Below are positions 35,601 through 47,949 of a DNA stretch of 64,000 bases, in pieces. The notes under the pieces are model-generated. The model ran no database searches and was not told the origin of the DNA. It worked only from the letters and a program-made list of their open reading frames with translations. A program made the translations under genes and the position numbers. The DNA comes from Karalla daura (Eukaryota; Chordata; Actinopteri; Chaetodontiformes; Leiognathidae), in NCBI GenBank assembly GCA_029224185.1, contig CM055196.1:20796509-20860508 (forward strand), written 5' to 3'. Numbering within the stretch: the first letter of the stretch is position 1; each line of letters starts with the position of its first letter.

Positions 35601-38450
35601 TAGATCTAAACTAATCAATTCAGACCGTGTGCCTCCCCATCTCAGTCAGAGTGCTGGAGTTTTCCTTGGCTCTCATCTGTCTTGTTTACTGCGCACACCA
35701 CCTGGATCATTAGGTAAACACTGGATATCCACCAAGTGCTCGTCGGCTTTGTGCTCATTTCCAATCTGAGCACCACCTTCTCCGCCTCTCCCAGACGAAC
35801 TGATTGACAGGTGTTTGTTTTTCCGGCTTGCGTGTGAAGGTACCCACATTCCCTCCTCCAGCGGCACCTTACAAGCCGGGGATAATCCTGACGTCTTGGG
35901 CTTGACACTCGGAGAGAAGCTGGCTAGAACACAGTGATAATGAGAGTGAGTGGGAGGGAAGGAGGGACAGTGAGAATTGCTTCTAGTCTTAGATGTGGTG
36001 CCATTTCTTTACCATCCTTCTTTTTTTACCCTTCCCTCCTTTACGCATTCCACAACCACCCTGTCCTATCTCCATCCCTTCTTCACTCCCTGTTTTCTCC
36101 TGGACTATGCTGTCTTTCGTGGTTATACTCTCTCTTCTTTAGCAATCTTTCATCCCAGTCCTACTTTGCATCTCCTCACTTAGGCAAATTCCTGCCATTC
36201 AACAGCTCCTTTTTTTCCATTTTCCTTTCTTCTTTTCAGCAGTATAATCATTACTTATTTTTTCCTTTTTAAATAAGATGCTGTCATATCTAGGCTCAGT
36301 GGATGTGTCAAACTGTCATTTTGTTTGAGAATATCACTCTACCTGAGGAGGGAAAGACCGACATTCCTGGAAGGACCTTTGTTGATCTCTCTCTCTTTGA
36401 AGCCTTAATGTCAGCAGAATTACAGCAAGCCGTTGCTTTTTAGTCATGTTTCACCAATAGTTCAGAAGCTGGTGAAAACACATCTAAGAGATGCTTCAAT
36501 GTCTACAAAGCACAGTAAAAGTAAGCCCCTTGAAGTTGTATTCCAGCCAAAATCTTTTTTTTTCTTAATTTTTATTTTTTATTTGTGTGCGTATCAAAAG
36601 CGTACCCTCTGAAGGCTTAAAAGTTTACAGAACAGCAACAAACAATACCGACCTCTTTGCTGACAGGTGGAAATAACACAGGCACTCTGGATTTTTCAAG
36701 TGTTTGATATGAATCTCGTTTATCTTTTTTAAGCTTTTAAATACCAGCTTGGTATTTTGATAACTGTTTACTTAAGGAATGCAACACATACAGTCTTGAT
36801 ATAACTTGTTTTTTTAAATATTGTGCACAGCCTTGTGAAACTTGTTTATACCATAGGTTGAGTAATATAAACAAAACAGTCAAGCCAGGAAAAACAATCA
36901 AATGCTTTATTTAATTAAATTTTAATTACTTAAGTGAAAACAGGCTCAAGGTAAAACTGCTTTCTTCACTCTTCGAGGAGCCTCGATGTGGGACTTGATG
37001 TGAATCCAGACTCTTATTTATTATAGTGGAGTCATTCTGAGAGTAGTTTTTAATCCATAAACATTCAGAATTAAAATTTAAAGAGGCATTAATAGATTAA
37101 AGGGACAAAGACTGTGAAACAAACTGATAGACACACAGTCCGACATGTTATTGCCTTATGAAGATGCTGTTGTTGACGGGTTCACTCTGTCTTTCAGTTT
37201 TCCTTCGCTATTTTGCACCAAGATTTTACTTCCTTAGATTTGTCATCTGAAATGTGGATCTGCATGATGTGATATGCACCAGCTACTTGGCCCTGATTTG
37301 TCACCATCCAGCTCAGTGCCTGTGTCTTATTTAATATTGCACGTTTTATTTAACACTTTAAATATCTCTCACATGGAATTTTTTTTCGGTGTTTGTTGTG
37401 GAATAGACAAAATTTCGGAACTGTGCCCTCTCATTTGTGTGAAGGCAATGGAAGCCAGTTCCAGATGTTTAATATAGACAGTGGCTTCAAACCAAGAAAG
37501 CACTCCCCAGTGGAAAATAGCACTAAAACAGGTACTTTTGAACTGGATTAACCCCAGCGTTGATCTGGGTGCCTTAGACTCACTGCTTAAAGGGGAAATT
37601 CAGCATTATCTTAGTTTCTGAAGAAGATTTTCTGAACTTATTTAGCATTTCCTAAATGAGTTTAGGAACTCCATCAGTCTCATGCTGAGTTGAGCGACTG
37701 GATTCAAGGTGAAACTGAAGCTTTGTATATATTGAAATAGTAACATTTCATAGGTTCATTTATATCGTGATGGACTCAGACTTTTCTCAGTCTCCATTTT
37801 TGATGGTGGTTCTAACAATTTTATTAATGTTCAGAGTAATATTATACCCTTTGCTTTGATTCATCTCGGACTTTTAAATTCCCTTGTCAACACAGTCAGA
37901 GCCAAGCCCCTAACAGCTCAGTATAGTCACTATATTACATTAATATAAAAAGTATCTAGTAGTATCCAGCATTTAATTGATTATACACTCAGATTAAGTA
38001 TACACTTTGGCTTCAGAGAGACATTTTTGAGTATGCAAAAGAACATGCAACCAATGAGGAACATATTGATTTCTAGCCTTTCACTGCTAATAAAATACCA
38101 ACATTATCTTTTGCAACACAAATTTTAAGTCTGTTGAGTCTGTGAATTGTTTCAGATATTTTTTTTTTTTTTTTTTTTTTTTACATTGAAATGGTTCTGA
38201 AATGAAGACACTTTCAAACGTTTTTTTTTCTTTTGCTCTATTGTCTCACTCTCTTGTGTTCGCTCCTGGCTTCGCTCTCTATCTTTCTCCATTCTCCATT
38301 CGGTGCTATCAAAGCATTCCTCACCATGTCTGCCCGTAGCGTTAGTACTTTGTGTCACAGTAATAGTCTTCCGTTGTGAAACACAGTGGTGCGTATGGAT
38401 TTAACAAGGCCTTGATCCAGAGAACTTGCCTCAGTTGGTTTTTGTTATCA
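32610..38450. other. long single-copy noncoding stretch
   Basis: No gene supported over nearly 6 kb. Two parts look like conserved noncoding elements: about 32790-33000 and about 33270-33620, both AT-rich with many TAAT, AATTA and ACAATGG cores and no repeats. 36000-36260 is strongly pyrimidine-rich. 38159-38182 is a run of 24 T. 33840-34075 has opposed minus-strand frames of uncertain origin. Confidence 0.4.
38159..38182. repeat. poly(T) run of 24
   Basis: Twenty-four uninterrupted T residues. No retrotransposon body is recognised on the side where a minus-strand element would lie. Confidence 0.95.
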
Positions 38451-38460
38451 AGACACTTGA

Positions 38461-38880
38461 GTTGGCCACACTGTGGCTCAATGGTTGAATTAGCAGGGGA
38501 TCAATTCTGTCAGGTCCAGGACTTTCTGTGTAGAGTTTACATGGCCTCCCTGTGTCTGCATGGGTTTTTTTCTGGTCACCAGAGGTCTCCTCTCACCATC
38601 CACCACCATACAGGTTTAAGTTGATTTGTGACTCTAAATTGCCAAGATGTGTGTATAAGAATGTGTGTGTGTCCCATGGACTGGCGACCTCTTCAGGGTG
38701 TATACACTCAAAAGAAACATACTTTAATTCAATTTATTTTGTCAACAGATTCCACAGAAGTGTATTATGTTACTTAAAAGCAAAAATGTTAAGGTCATCT
38801 TAGATCCAGTTTTTTCAGTATCCACTGCCTTTACCCAGGGTTTGCTGCAGACCAACAGACCCCTGCAACACCACTTAGCG
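38461..38880 (+). mobile_element. SINE-like repeat S5, interrupted by a MITE
   Basis: The 5' part (CACTGTGGCTCAATGGTTGA, CAGGTCCAGGACTTTCTGTG, TAGAGTTTACATGGCC, TGACTCTAAATTGCC, GGACTGGCGACC) runs to CAGGGTGTA at 38702. The repeat resumes at about 38821 with TCCACTGCCTTTACCCAGGG. The intervening 117 bp is MITE copy E. Confidence 0.7.
38705..38820 (+). mobile_element. palindromic MITE, copy E (left half), nested in S5
   Basis: It begins CACTCAAAAGAAACAT, continues with TTTGTCAACAGATTCCACAG, GTGTATTATGTTACTTAAAA and GGTCATCTTAGAT, then jumps at the palindrome centre straight to the right terminus CCAGTTTTTTCAGTA. The right arm is therefore deleted from the centre almost to the end. Confidence 0.75.
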
Positions 38881-38889
38881 TACAAAGCA

Positions 38890-39530
38890 TGCAAGATAAT
38901 ACGTTTGAGTTACTGAAGAAATTGTTTCAGGCCTATTTCTATCATCATCTCTCCAGTCTCGGGTAGGCTGCAGTTGAAGAACCATGAAGTAATCGTAATT
39001 TCACACTTGAAATAACTTTCCAGCCACAGAACCAAGAAACACAATGCGTATCCTCAAGAAATCTCCAGGTCCCTTCTAAGATCTCTCTCAGTGTACTAAA
39101 ATTTTAATTGAGACAAGAACTAAATTCACTGTCTCCCAATAGCAAGCAAGCCAAGGAAGCTAATTACAACAGAGATGTTTCCAGTAATGTCTAGTTTAGA
39201 AGAAGTCATATCATGTCACAGATGGTCTCATCTTTTCTGTAAGGTGTTTAAAATGTTTTGCTTGATGGATGAGGCTTTTTAGAGCCAAAAGAATCTGAGA
39301 AAGTAAAAAGAAAAACACCCACCTGTTAAATGAATTAGTCGAACACGAAGTCTTAAAGTAACTGAACCTATCATATCCATGTTAGTCGTTTTAAGTTATG
39401 CTTGACTAAACCGTGACTTTAAGTGCTTAAATATAAACGAATGTCTACGTTAACCTTAAGCGTCCAAGCCAAACTTCATGACACTGAAACTTGCTCAGGA
39501 TCTTGAGAAAAAGAGACAGCAAAAACTGTT
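38890..39530. other. anonymous noncoding DNA
   Basis: No gene or recognisable repeat is seen. Confidence 0.55.
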
Positions 39531-39537
39531 TGTCAAG

Positions 39538-39541
39538 TTTT

Positions 39542-39608
<67 letters not shown>

Positions 39609-39631
39609 GTCTTTCTTTCTGTCTTTCTTTC
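39538..39631. repeat. (TTTC)n microsatellite
   Basis: A tetranucleotide array of about 94 bp, pure to 39608 and then interrupted by TGTC variants. Its strand asymmetry (all pyrimidine on +) could allow triplex formation. Confidence 0.97.
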
Positions 39632-40949
39632 GACTCTCGAGTCTCAATGCCTCGCAAGTTGTGTGTGTATGTGTGTATGGCTCAGAGTAGGGCTGGGCTA
39701 CTTTCTATTGTTTGCTCCATTTGTTCCATGATACAATTCCTAAAATAAACCTTTGCAGAAAGTCTACCTTTTTCTACTATTAAAATAAAAAAACAAATAA
39801 ATTATGAATGGCTATTCGCTTTCTTCGCCGGGCCATTGCGCTGTAACTGATAAAGTGTGTTTTTTTATTTGGCTCTTTAAAAATGTAACTCTTAATCAAA
39901 GTGTCTTCAAGCTAAAGAACACAAACACAATATAGTTTTGTAGTTTGGAATTTACTCCAAGTGTGTTTATCAATATATTGATTTGTTTAGGCTTAGAAAA
40001 CACAATCAGATTAAGCTCAATTGTTCATCCGGCCTGAATTCTATGGTTAGAATAGGAAATCTTAGTGATTTTCACATTAAAAGCCAACTGGATCAGTTTC
40101 TCGCTGTGCTACGGACAACAAAGACGTCAAATGGGACGCGCAAATAAGCTCTCAAAAGAAACAGTCTTTGCTTCTGGGGAATCGGGTGCAGGTACCGCAC
40201 AGAAAAAACGCAAGAGCGTGTCTCTGTGCGCTGTAAAGATGGATTGTGTCAAGGCGTGTGGAGTAAGGCTTTGATTCGGGAAGATTTAGACAGACAGCTG
40301 AGAAAATTCTCTTGGACGAGTATTTGGCAGCGGGTATTGAGAGTCAATGACTGATGTTGCTCGTCTCATAATTGATCTGATCATGCAGGTTTACGGTTGG
40401 TACATGTCACTGGAGGACTTGGCATTGTTTCTCCAAATTGGGTTTCTTCAATGCAGAGGCCCAGAGGACATGGGGAAATAAATAATAAAAAAATAAAAAA
40501 TAACAACAACGCATTGCCGTACGCTCAAAGAATTGAGGCAGGCTTAAGACAGAGAGACATGCAGGCAGCTATGGAGTAGTTACTGCTGAGGCACTAAGGC
40601 TGGGGAAAAAAAAAGATGAAAGCCGGATAGTTAACATCAGTGACATCACAGCAGAGGCGCAATTGCGTCAGCTTCTTCAAACGATGTGAGTAGAATAGCA
40701 AAAAGGCAGCGAGGACTGCCTATTCTCCTCAGAATAGAGTTCAACCCCTGAGAATCTGTTGACAGTGTGTTTGTGATCAGAGAGTCTGAGAATATTTTGT
40801 CATCTTTCACTAGACTGATGTGACTATTATTGTCCTTCAAGTGTTGATTATATTCCCAGAACATAGAACATAAGCGATAAACATGGTGTTGGAAAAAAAG
40901 ACAAATTATTCCTCCTCAAGAGAGCTGGATGAGAGGATTGAAGACAATA

Positions 40950-41000
40950 TATGATAAGATAAGGAAATTCCTTTATCAGTCCCAGGGTGGAGAACTGCCA
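40950..41000 (-). mobile_element. LINE-type 3' tail fragment
   Basis: GATAAGATAAGGAAATTCCT followed by TTATCAGTCCCAGGGTGG matches the common teleost LINE 3' end in reverse orientation, with a short (GATAA)n tail. Confidence 0.5.
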
Positions 41001-41440
41001 GTTGGCAGTAGTCCCTACTCCATGAAACGTGTACGGACCAATGCAAACCATACAGTGAGATATAACAACGTATGGACAGAAAAGTCAAAATATGTACTAA
41101 AGCATCAAATGTGTCAGATTTGTTTTGGTAAAACATTTTGAAATCCACATTGGTTGCCTAAATCTGTGTTTGACCGGCGCTGACCCTCTTATTTGACTGA
41201 CAGAGATGAAGGTGGTATTGATTAAAGCGTCAACAATCGAGTGGAAGAAGGTTGAATTATTATTGTGGCCTGGCCTTTTATTCTGCAATATCACAGCGAA
41301 TCTAAAAAAAACAAAAAAACTACAGGATAAACTGACCCTGACTTAATGACTTAATGTACTTGTATGCATGTTCCACAACAGTAGACGAGACCAGAGAACA
41401 GCAAAACTTCCTTTGACCTTCTTGTTGGAGTTTCTTCTCT

Positions 41441-41530
41441 TTCATCCTTATTTAACCAGGCAACTTGGCAAAGAGCATATTCTTGTTTACAGCGAGGGCC
41501 TAAGGGAGTAGTTGCAAGAATAGGGAGGGC
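41441..41530. mobile_element. LINE-related fragment
   Basis: CTTATTTAACCAGGCAACTT followed by GGCAAAGAGCATATTCTTG, TTTACAGCGAGGGCCTAAGG resembles a teleost repeat usually reading TTATTTAACCAGG..AAGAACAAATTCTT..ACAATGACGGCC. Boundaries and orientation are uncertain. Confidence 0.45.
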
Positions 41531-42596
41531 TACACACAAAAGCACACACATTTGGGATCTGCGTTATACAGCCACACTCCATAGTTGGCCACCAAGCAGT
41601 CTCGATTACAACAGTTGGGGGTGTTCAAACGTTCATTTAATGCAATGGGTCATCTTGCCTTTTATGTTATTTTAACATTTTACCTTGAGTCAACTGCTCC
41701 CCAAGCATTTTGGTGCAATAGCTGCACTTCCTATTTCCATCTTTCAAGTGTTTGAATGTAGAATTTTCTTGATGGTGCATTCAGAATGCTTAAGTTCACA
41801 TTTTGCCTGACGTCGCTCCTTTGCTTCTCAACAACCGAGAGGCCTGCATTACGACGTCCCCCATCTGTGTTAGCTTCTTTTCGACGTTTGACGCTGTGCT
41901 CTGATCCAAACCGATGAGCTGGCAGCTTCAATGGCAACTAGGGTAATTATTAACAGGAGGGATTGTAGAACCTGCTAAAAATATCCCCTTTCCCTCCCTA
42001 CAAGAGCTCCCCCGAGCCTTGAGAACAAGACAGGAGGGAAGAGTGGGAAAGTATGGCTGTGAAGAAGTTTAACTCATTCCATTCTTTTCATATCCTGTAA
42101 TTCCACTCTTGACAAGTTGTAAAATATCTCTACTCTCTTTGTCACTATAGATAATCTTTCCTTTAGTTTTGCCCTCCCTTACAGCCAAGGTCGAATGTCA
42201 GGTCGACTGTACAACAGCATCCTGCAGCTGATAGCGACTATGTGTTTTGTTAAAGCACACTAAAGGGACTTGAATGTGCTCACTGTTTCATTGAAGGCTG
42301 GCGCCCTACTCACAAAGCCACTCTCCAGGCCATACAGTTAATGGGATTGTGAAGTGGGTGGAGTTATTTTGGGCAAACTTGGCTCTGGAAGTTCTTGAAA
42401 TTTTTCCTTGCATGTATTATTTAGAGTAAAACTGGCTGAACATGATACTCTCCCAAGTTGAATCATCTTTAAATAAACATGGTTCTTGGATGGCAGTGGC
42501 AAATTTGGTAAATGCAGACATGCTTGTGTCTCCTTAAATAGCGGTCAATCCAATTGGAGAAAAAAAAAGTGGACTGATGGAAAAAAAAAAAACTAT

Positions 42597-42642
42597 GATT
42601 ACATATCCTAGTAGTTGAGGATATGTAATCATATCCTCAACT
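42597..42642. repeat. two overlapping, mutually exclusive hairpins
   Basis: GATTACATATCCT (42597-42609) pairs with AGGATATGTAATC (42618-42630) across an 8-nt loop. AGTTGAGGATAT (42613-42624) also pairs perfectly with ATATCCTCAACT (42631-42642) across 6 nt. Both cannot form together. Confidence 0.95.
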
Positions 42643-42649
42643 TGACCAC

Positions 42650-43875
42650 ATTGACCTTAAAAACATATCACCTGTGCTGCCGACATCAACGGAAAATCTC
42701 CACAATATGGAGCCGTGTTTTGTTCACAGCTGCAGTTATGAGGTGGGCTTTTTGAACACAACTGAGGCTCATTGACCTTGTCGTGTTTCCTGCCAAATTG
42801 ACACAGACATCAACATGATTTATCACAACTGGCCACCATAACATAAACCTGTGGCTCGGTGGGAGACTTGGTGTGTTAAAGCACACCAGGGGCATCATCA
42901 ACTGGGTGGAGTGGTGACCTGCATTGAAAAGATTCAACACTGTAAAACAGATGGCCCTGAAGCCACAATACCAGTCCAGATTTCTCAACAACCTTCCTTC
43001 CATTAAGCAGATAAACCATGGTTGCCTGTAAATTGTCTCAAATAGACTCTTAAATACTGTTCATCACCTCAGTAATATACTTAAATAAGTGTCATACTCT
43101 TTGGGAAACTGAGATGAATTTGCTGAGCGCTAGAGCTATTTAGGCAATTACAAGTGTATCCCACAGGTGACTGTTCTATTATCCACGATCATTACTTAGG
43201 ATATAATGTCACAGATTTCACAGCAGCAGTGTCACATCTGCCATCAGGCTGTATCATATCAATTCTGCCGTTGTGACTCTTTGTGGTTCAGCAGTATTAA
43301 ATTAACATGTTAGAGGAGGGCATTTCAGAACAGGCTTAAGAGCTCTGACAAAGCTAAACTCTAGATGCACTCTGTCCCGTTCACAGACTAAATATTTAAG
43401 TGCACAGGTTCCCCCAAATACTGTTCAGGGCTGATGGACATGTTATTTTTCCTGTTGAAAGTCTGGTTGCTTTAATAATGCATAGTAATAAACAGTAAGA
43501 CGAATGGTTTTGAAATGAGAATGTATTATTTCTTTTTTTGTGTCCATCTCAAAGCTGAAATGGAATTCTTGTCCCTCCCATTTTACTTGGTTTTTGCAAT
43601 TTTGATTGATCTGACAATTTATTAAAATGTATTACTATTAGGATCAGATTCAATTAATTCAGTTGGCTTGAAGGAAGTGAAAACAAATGTTCTTGTAACC
43701 TTTTTGTATGTGGCCTTATGTTGTGCGACTGGTGTAGAGATGGAGTTGCCTCACGGGATGCTGCATGCACTATGAAGAGGTAAATTTGTTTTGACTCTCC
43801 ACCCCACAGGCCTCAAAAATAACAGATTTTACAGATATGTTATTTTGAAATGGAAAAAAACACTTACTGGTAATT
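42650..43875. other. anonymous noncoding DNA
   Basis: No gene supported. The minus-strand frame at 42686-43003 (105 codons) has no recognisable domain. Confidence 0.5.
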
Positions 43876-43880
43876 AAGAC

Positions 43881-43947
43881 TGCTGATGTTGATTGTATTA
43901 TTGTATAATACAATATTGTATTATTGAGTGACAATCAAACATCAGCA
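43881..43947. repeat. 67-bp inverted repeat with a palindromic core
   Basis: The outer arms TGCTGATGTTGATTGT and ACAATCAAACATCAGCA differ by a single inserted base. Inside lies a perfect 20-bp palindrome at 43905-43924. It could be a small fold-back element or a hairpin RNA source, though the AT-rich interior argues against a canonical pre-miRNA. Confidence 0.85.
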
Positions 43948-43949
43948 TC

Positions 43950-46900
43950 TGGTCTATCCTGTTGCACATCTGGACATTCTCCGAAGTGCAGCTGAATGTG
44001 AAGTAAATATCACATTGATGGAGAAGTTTTTGCATTCAGGGGAGCAGTGAGATGAGTCGGTTTCCATGGTGATTAGCATATGGACCTTATTTGTTTTGGG
44101 CAACGCTGCACATATGGTGCCGTTTCAGGATTTTCAAACTCACTAATAGAGAAGAAAATCACCAAGTAATTAATGATTTGACTATGCTAAAATTCACTGT
44201 ACATTAAATCTGTTATATCCAGCCTATCTGTGTTAGCTAGCAACACTGATACGATTTTTGCTCAACACTAATTCAGCTAGCAAGCTCAGCTGACCTAACT
44301 GTCAGCTCGATGCTAATGCAAGCTACGTGGTAAACAGATGTCCAATAACTGTCAGAGTAGCTCGCCACAATGTGATTGGTGTTCTGGTCAAAGCTTTCAC
44401 TTGTCTTTGAAGGCTCACCAGCAGAAGCCAGGTCACCAATTAAGGTGCTTAGTGATATAGCTCCTTAACCAGTGGCGCCGGATTCATTGTAGAGGTGGGG
44501 GGTCCACGCTAGACAAAGGGGGCGGTCAGAGCTGAGCGTCATGGAAGGCGGTTGTGAAACACATGATGTTGCAGGATGGTGATGCTAGTGCTAGCACCAG
44601 AGGAGTCTGTGTGTGTGTGTTGCTACATGAATGTAATCGAACTGAAACTTAATTTGGCTTTCTGGCCCCAAGAGTATATTGATAGGGCAAACACTAGATA
44701 GATAGTGATAGACACTGCACCCTCACAACAAGGCGTGGGACAGCGTGGGACAGGGCTGTAAATTGGCGGGTCCATTGGTATATATTAACTGGTGTTGGTA
44801 AATGTCTGACTGTTGAGGTAACTAGTTTTGAAGAACATGAGGAAAGGAAGAAGGACCTGGCTGGGATGGTAGACCAATATATAAAGGGGAGCAAGTCTTA
44901 GACAAAGATGTGCAGTCATTTGAACTTCAGTATTGGCCTTGCCCAAAGTGTTTTGAACTGGAAAAAGAACTAGTGTCATGGTGATCATTAAAGAGGCCCC
45001 CAATTTGTCAACATTTAGGAAATTAGAGCCAAATTACGCAGACAATGTTGTACTAATGCATTCAAGTTTAGTGAATTAACTGCATACTACCAAAGGAATA
45101 TTTTTGCATATAAACACTTGCACACTGTGCAACCACAGTGGCAGTTGCACTCTGCTGGAAAAGGAGGACCTGACTTCCTACTGGATGGCTGTTAAGTGTT
45201 TCAGAGGTTGCGCATCATGTGAAAATTAGGCCCTTATTTCCGTTCTGACATATTAGCAACAATAAACTACAAACACAACGCCCAAGCTAATCATCACGTC
45301 TGGCAGTTAGCGTATGAAGCAATTTCCAACGGCACCTGATTTATTATATCACGTCCTCTCAGAAAAGACAAACATGTATCCATCTTCGTAGCCGGAAACC
45401 GTATTGATCCAGCTGGCTTGACTCAGCTGCACGTTATTGGACTTTATTGGGTGTGAGTGCAATCAATCAAACTTTTGACACCTCTCCTGTCACCTTGAAA
45501 TCGGTCCTGGCAATAAAAAAGTGTCTCCTCTCGTTCACTCAGTCATGTCTCTGCCTGCATGCCAGCAGGGTGTCACTCTTTGGATTTTAATGATAATGGC
45601 TTACAGATGGCATATGCTGTATCAGTAAACAGGAAATAAGGCTAGAATACAAGCAGGAAGTAAAGTAGACAGGGAAATCAGGTCAGCTCTTCTACTGGTA
45701 AACAAACCAGAAAGAAAGCACTTTCTCTTTCAGCTCTTTCAGCTCTCACAACTGTTTTTTTAAACAGTGTTTGAGTGATGAACCAGATAAACTCACAGCA
45801 AAATGTGATTTATTTTTTATTTTCTCTCATAACAGTCTATTTTAGACTAAACTAATTAGACATAGTGACACATGAACAAACTGGATCATGACATGTTTTA
45901 GAGCTGTTCACATTTATCAAGTCCTGGAGGCTCCTTTACCAGGGAATTAAATAAAAACCACATCTTGGGATTACATTAAAGAGGCAGAGACCCTTAAAGG
46001 ATAACCGTGTTTTAATTTAGAGCGGTGTTGTAGCTCCTAATTTAACAAGCGATAACAAATGAAATGCACCGAGATTTTCATTTTGTTTTGTATTTCATTT
46101 TCATTTATTCACATCAGTTTTTCTTCCTAAAGAAATAACATTTAATTAAACATAAAAATAGACATTTAAAAGTCTTATTGTTGAACATTAGAATAATAAG
46201 AGATTAGAAGAGCAATTATAAATTAGAGCATTTCAAGGAGTCACTATTTATTTTATATATGCGTATACAAGGTTTCGCATTCACAGTCACAAATCCTCAT
46301 GTCCAGGTTTGTGTCCTTTTCAAGAATGTATTAAAAGTAAATTAGCTAATTTATTGATTTTTTGATTTGTTTATAATGCATAAGATAAAGATTGCTAAAC
46401 ATTGCCCATCGGTGTTGCATCGTCAAATGTGAGGACTCCCTGTTTTCTTTGTCAATCATGTAATTACACTGCATCAAAGCCAGTTAAACATGACATTCAT
46501 ACAGTACCTTTGGCTTTGAAATGACACCATGGCAACATTTTTCTACAATTTCTTTTATATGTTTTCATTAATTAAATCATTAATCAGATAATTGAGGTAT
46601 ATAATCAACAAATGGATTCTAAATACGTATACGCTCATTAATAATGTACAATTGGGTTTTTATTAATTAAAATTGATTTATTTCTAGAAGTATGGTGGCA
46701 CCTTAACAAGTGGAAAAAAAACACAACAAAACAAAACAACACAAAAAAACAAAAACAAAAAGTGGAGTTCAAACAATCAGTATAAACATACCACAGTGCA
46801 GAAATATAGATCGTCACAAAGTCTCTAAACCCCTTCACCTGCTCAGGTGGTAGACTAAAACTGCCCTTGTGACCAGTGTCCTTTTTTTATTCATATCTAA

Positions 46901-47770
46901 TTGACGAGCCTCAGGTTATTTCAGGGAATCATAAATTATACATTTGTAAACACATTATCTTTTATACATGAACAGTTCATGGTTGCATATGCATGATTTT
47001 GCTGTAGGTAAAGAAAACACTTGATTGCAAAATCATCAAGTAAAGAATGCCAATAAAAGCAAAATGTGCAACACGTCCCCTAAAACTCGGTGAAATCATG
47101 AATCAGTGGCCCCCAACACAAAAACAGTTTTGCAAAATGCCTCTGTAAGTTATCGCTATCTGATGAATTGGTGGCTCCTTGTGCGCTTCTGAATTTTCAA
47201 TTACTTCTCCATTCGGGCTGTGCAGCTTTTGAAGGACAGAGAGGTGAATGCAAAGCAAGCCTGTGTGATTTTCAGCAGGCTGGTCCCTGCTGCCTTTGAT
47301 GTATGAAGCCTTGTGCAAATCCATGGCTGCGATACGATATGTACCGGTTGTTCTCCTCGCACCTTTCTTTTTTTTGTGCTTGTTGTAATGTTATGCATTG
47401 TCAAACTGGGACCAACCACGAAGTCAGTGCAGCTTTGAAACACTTATTGTCAAGTGGTGCCAGCCAAGGCACCTTTGCAACAGTGTGATCGGAACGCGTC
47501 TAATGCCTCTACCTGCTAAAAGGATTCACTACTCAAAGTTTTTTTGGAAATCCATCAAGTGTTTAGACATCTATGGAGAAGCCAAAGTCCTGTTAGCGCT
47601 TAAAATGTCTTCTTGTGATTCCTCCCCTGGTCTCCAGTTATATTAAATAATTGAAGCCTGATTTGAGCAGTGGTGAATTGAGGATAAGGTTGTTTTGGCA
47701 AACTGCCTGCAGAAACCTGCTCTCGGCCCATCGCTGTAAAACCCTTGCTTTGCCTCTGTCTGCACCAGAG
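43950..47770. other. anonymous noncoding DNA, AT-rich
   Basis: No gene supported. 46020-46680 is very AT-rich with many ATTAAT and TTAATTAA cores, and 47130-47340 is balanced single-copy sequence. Both could be conserved regulatory DNA. 46717-46762 is an A-rich (CAAAA)-type tract. Confidence 0.4.
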
Positions 47771-47778
47771 CAAAAACA

Positions 47779-47945
47779 AAAAGAAAGAAACATTGACTTT
47801 AATTACGTGTATTTTGGGTTCCACAAGAGTGTATTATGTTAAAATCAAAAATGTTAAGGTCATCTAAGATGACTTTAACTAATATAATACACCCTTATGG
47901 AACCCGTTGTCATTTTAATCAAACCAGTGATCCAGTTTTTTCAGT
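47779..47945 (+). mobile_element. palindromic MITE, copy F (nearly complete)
   Basis: It contains both arms: GGTTCCACAAGAGTGTATTA, TGTTAAGGTCATCTAAGATG at the centre, then CTAATATAATACACCC, TATGGAACCCGTTG and CCAGTTTTTTCAGT. It is diverged, and its left end is worn, so the start is approximate. Confidence 0.7.
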
Positions 47946-47949
47946 TTGC

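Larger units (their letters stand above)
39640..42590. other. anonymous noncoding DNA with LINE-tail fragments
   Basis: Apart from the fragments at 40950 and 41441 there is no recognised element and no gene. 40475-40510 is A-rich simple sequence. Confidence 0.5.

Noticed and set aside
39445..39748. Frames rich in SFFLSFFL or KERKKERK
   Set aside because: Both are translations of the (TTTC)n array.
44460..44560. CpG-containing patch (AGTGGCGCCGG and following)
   Set aside because: Possibly a repeat fragment, but no family could be named and no structure was seen.
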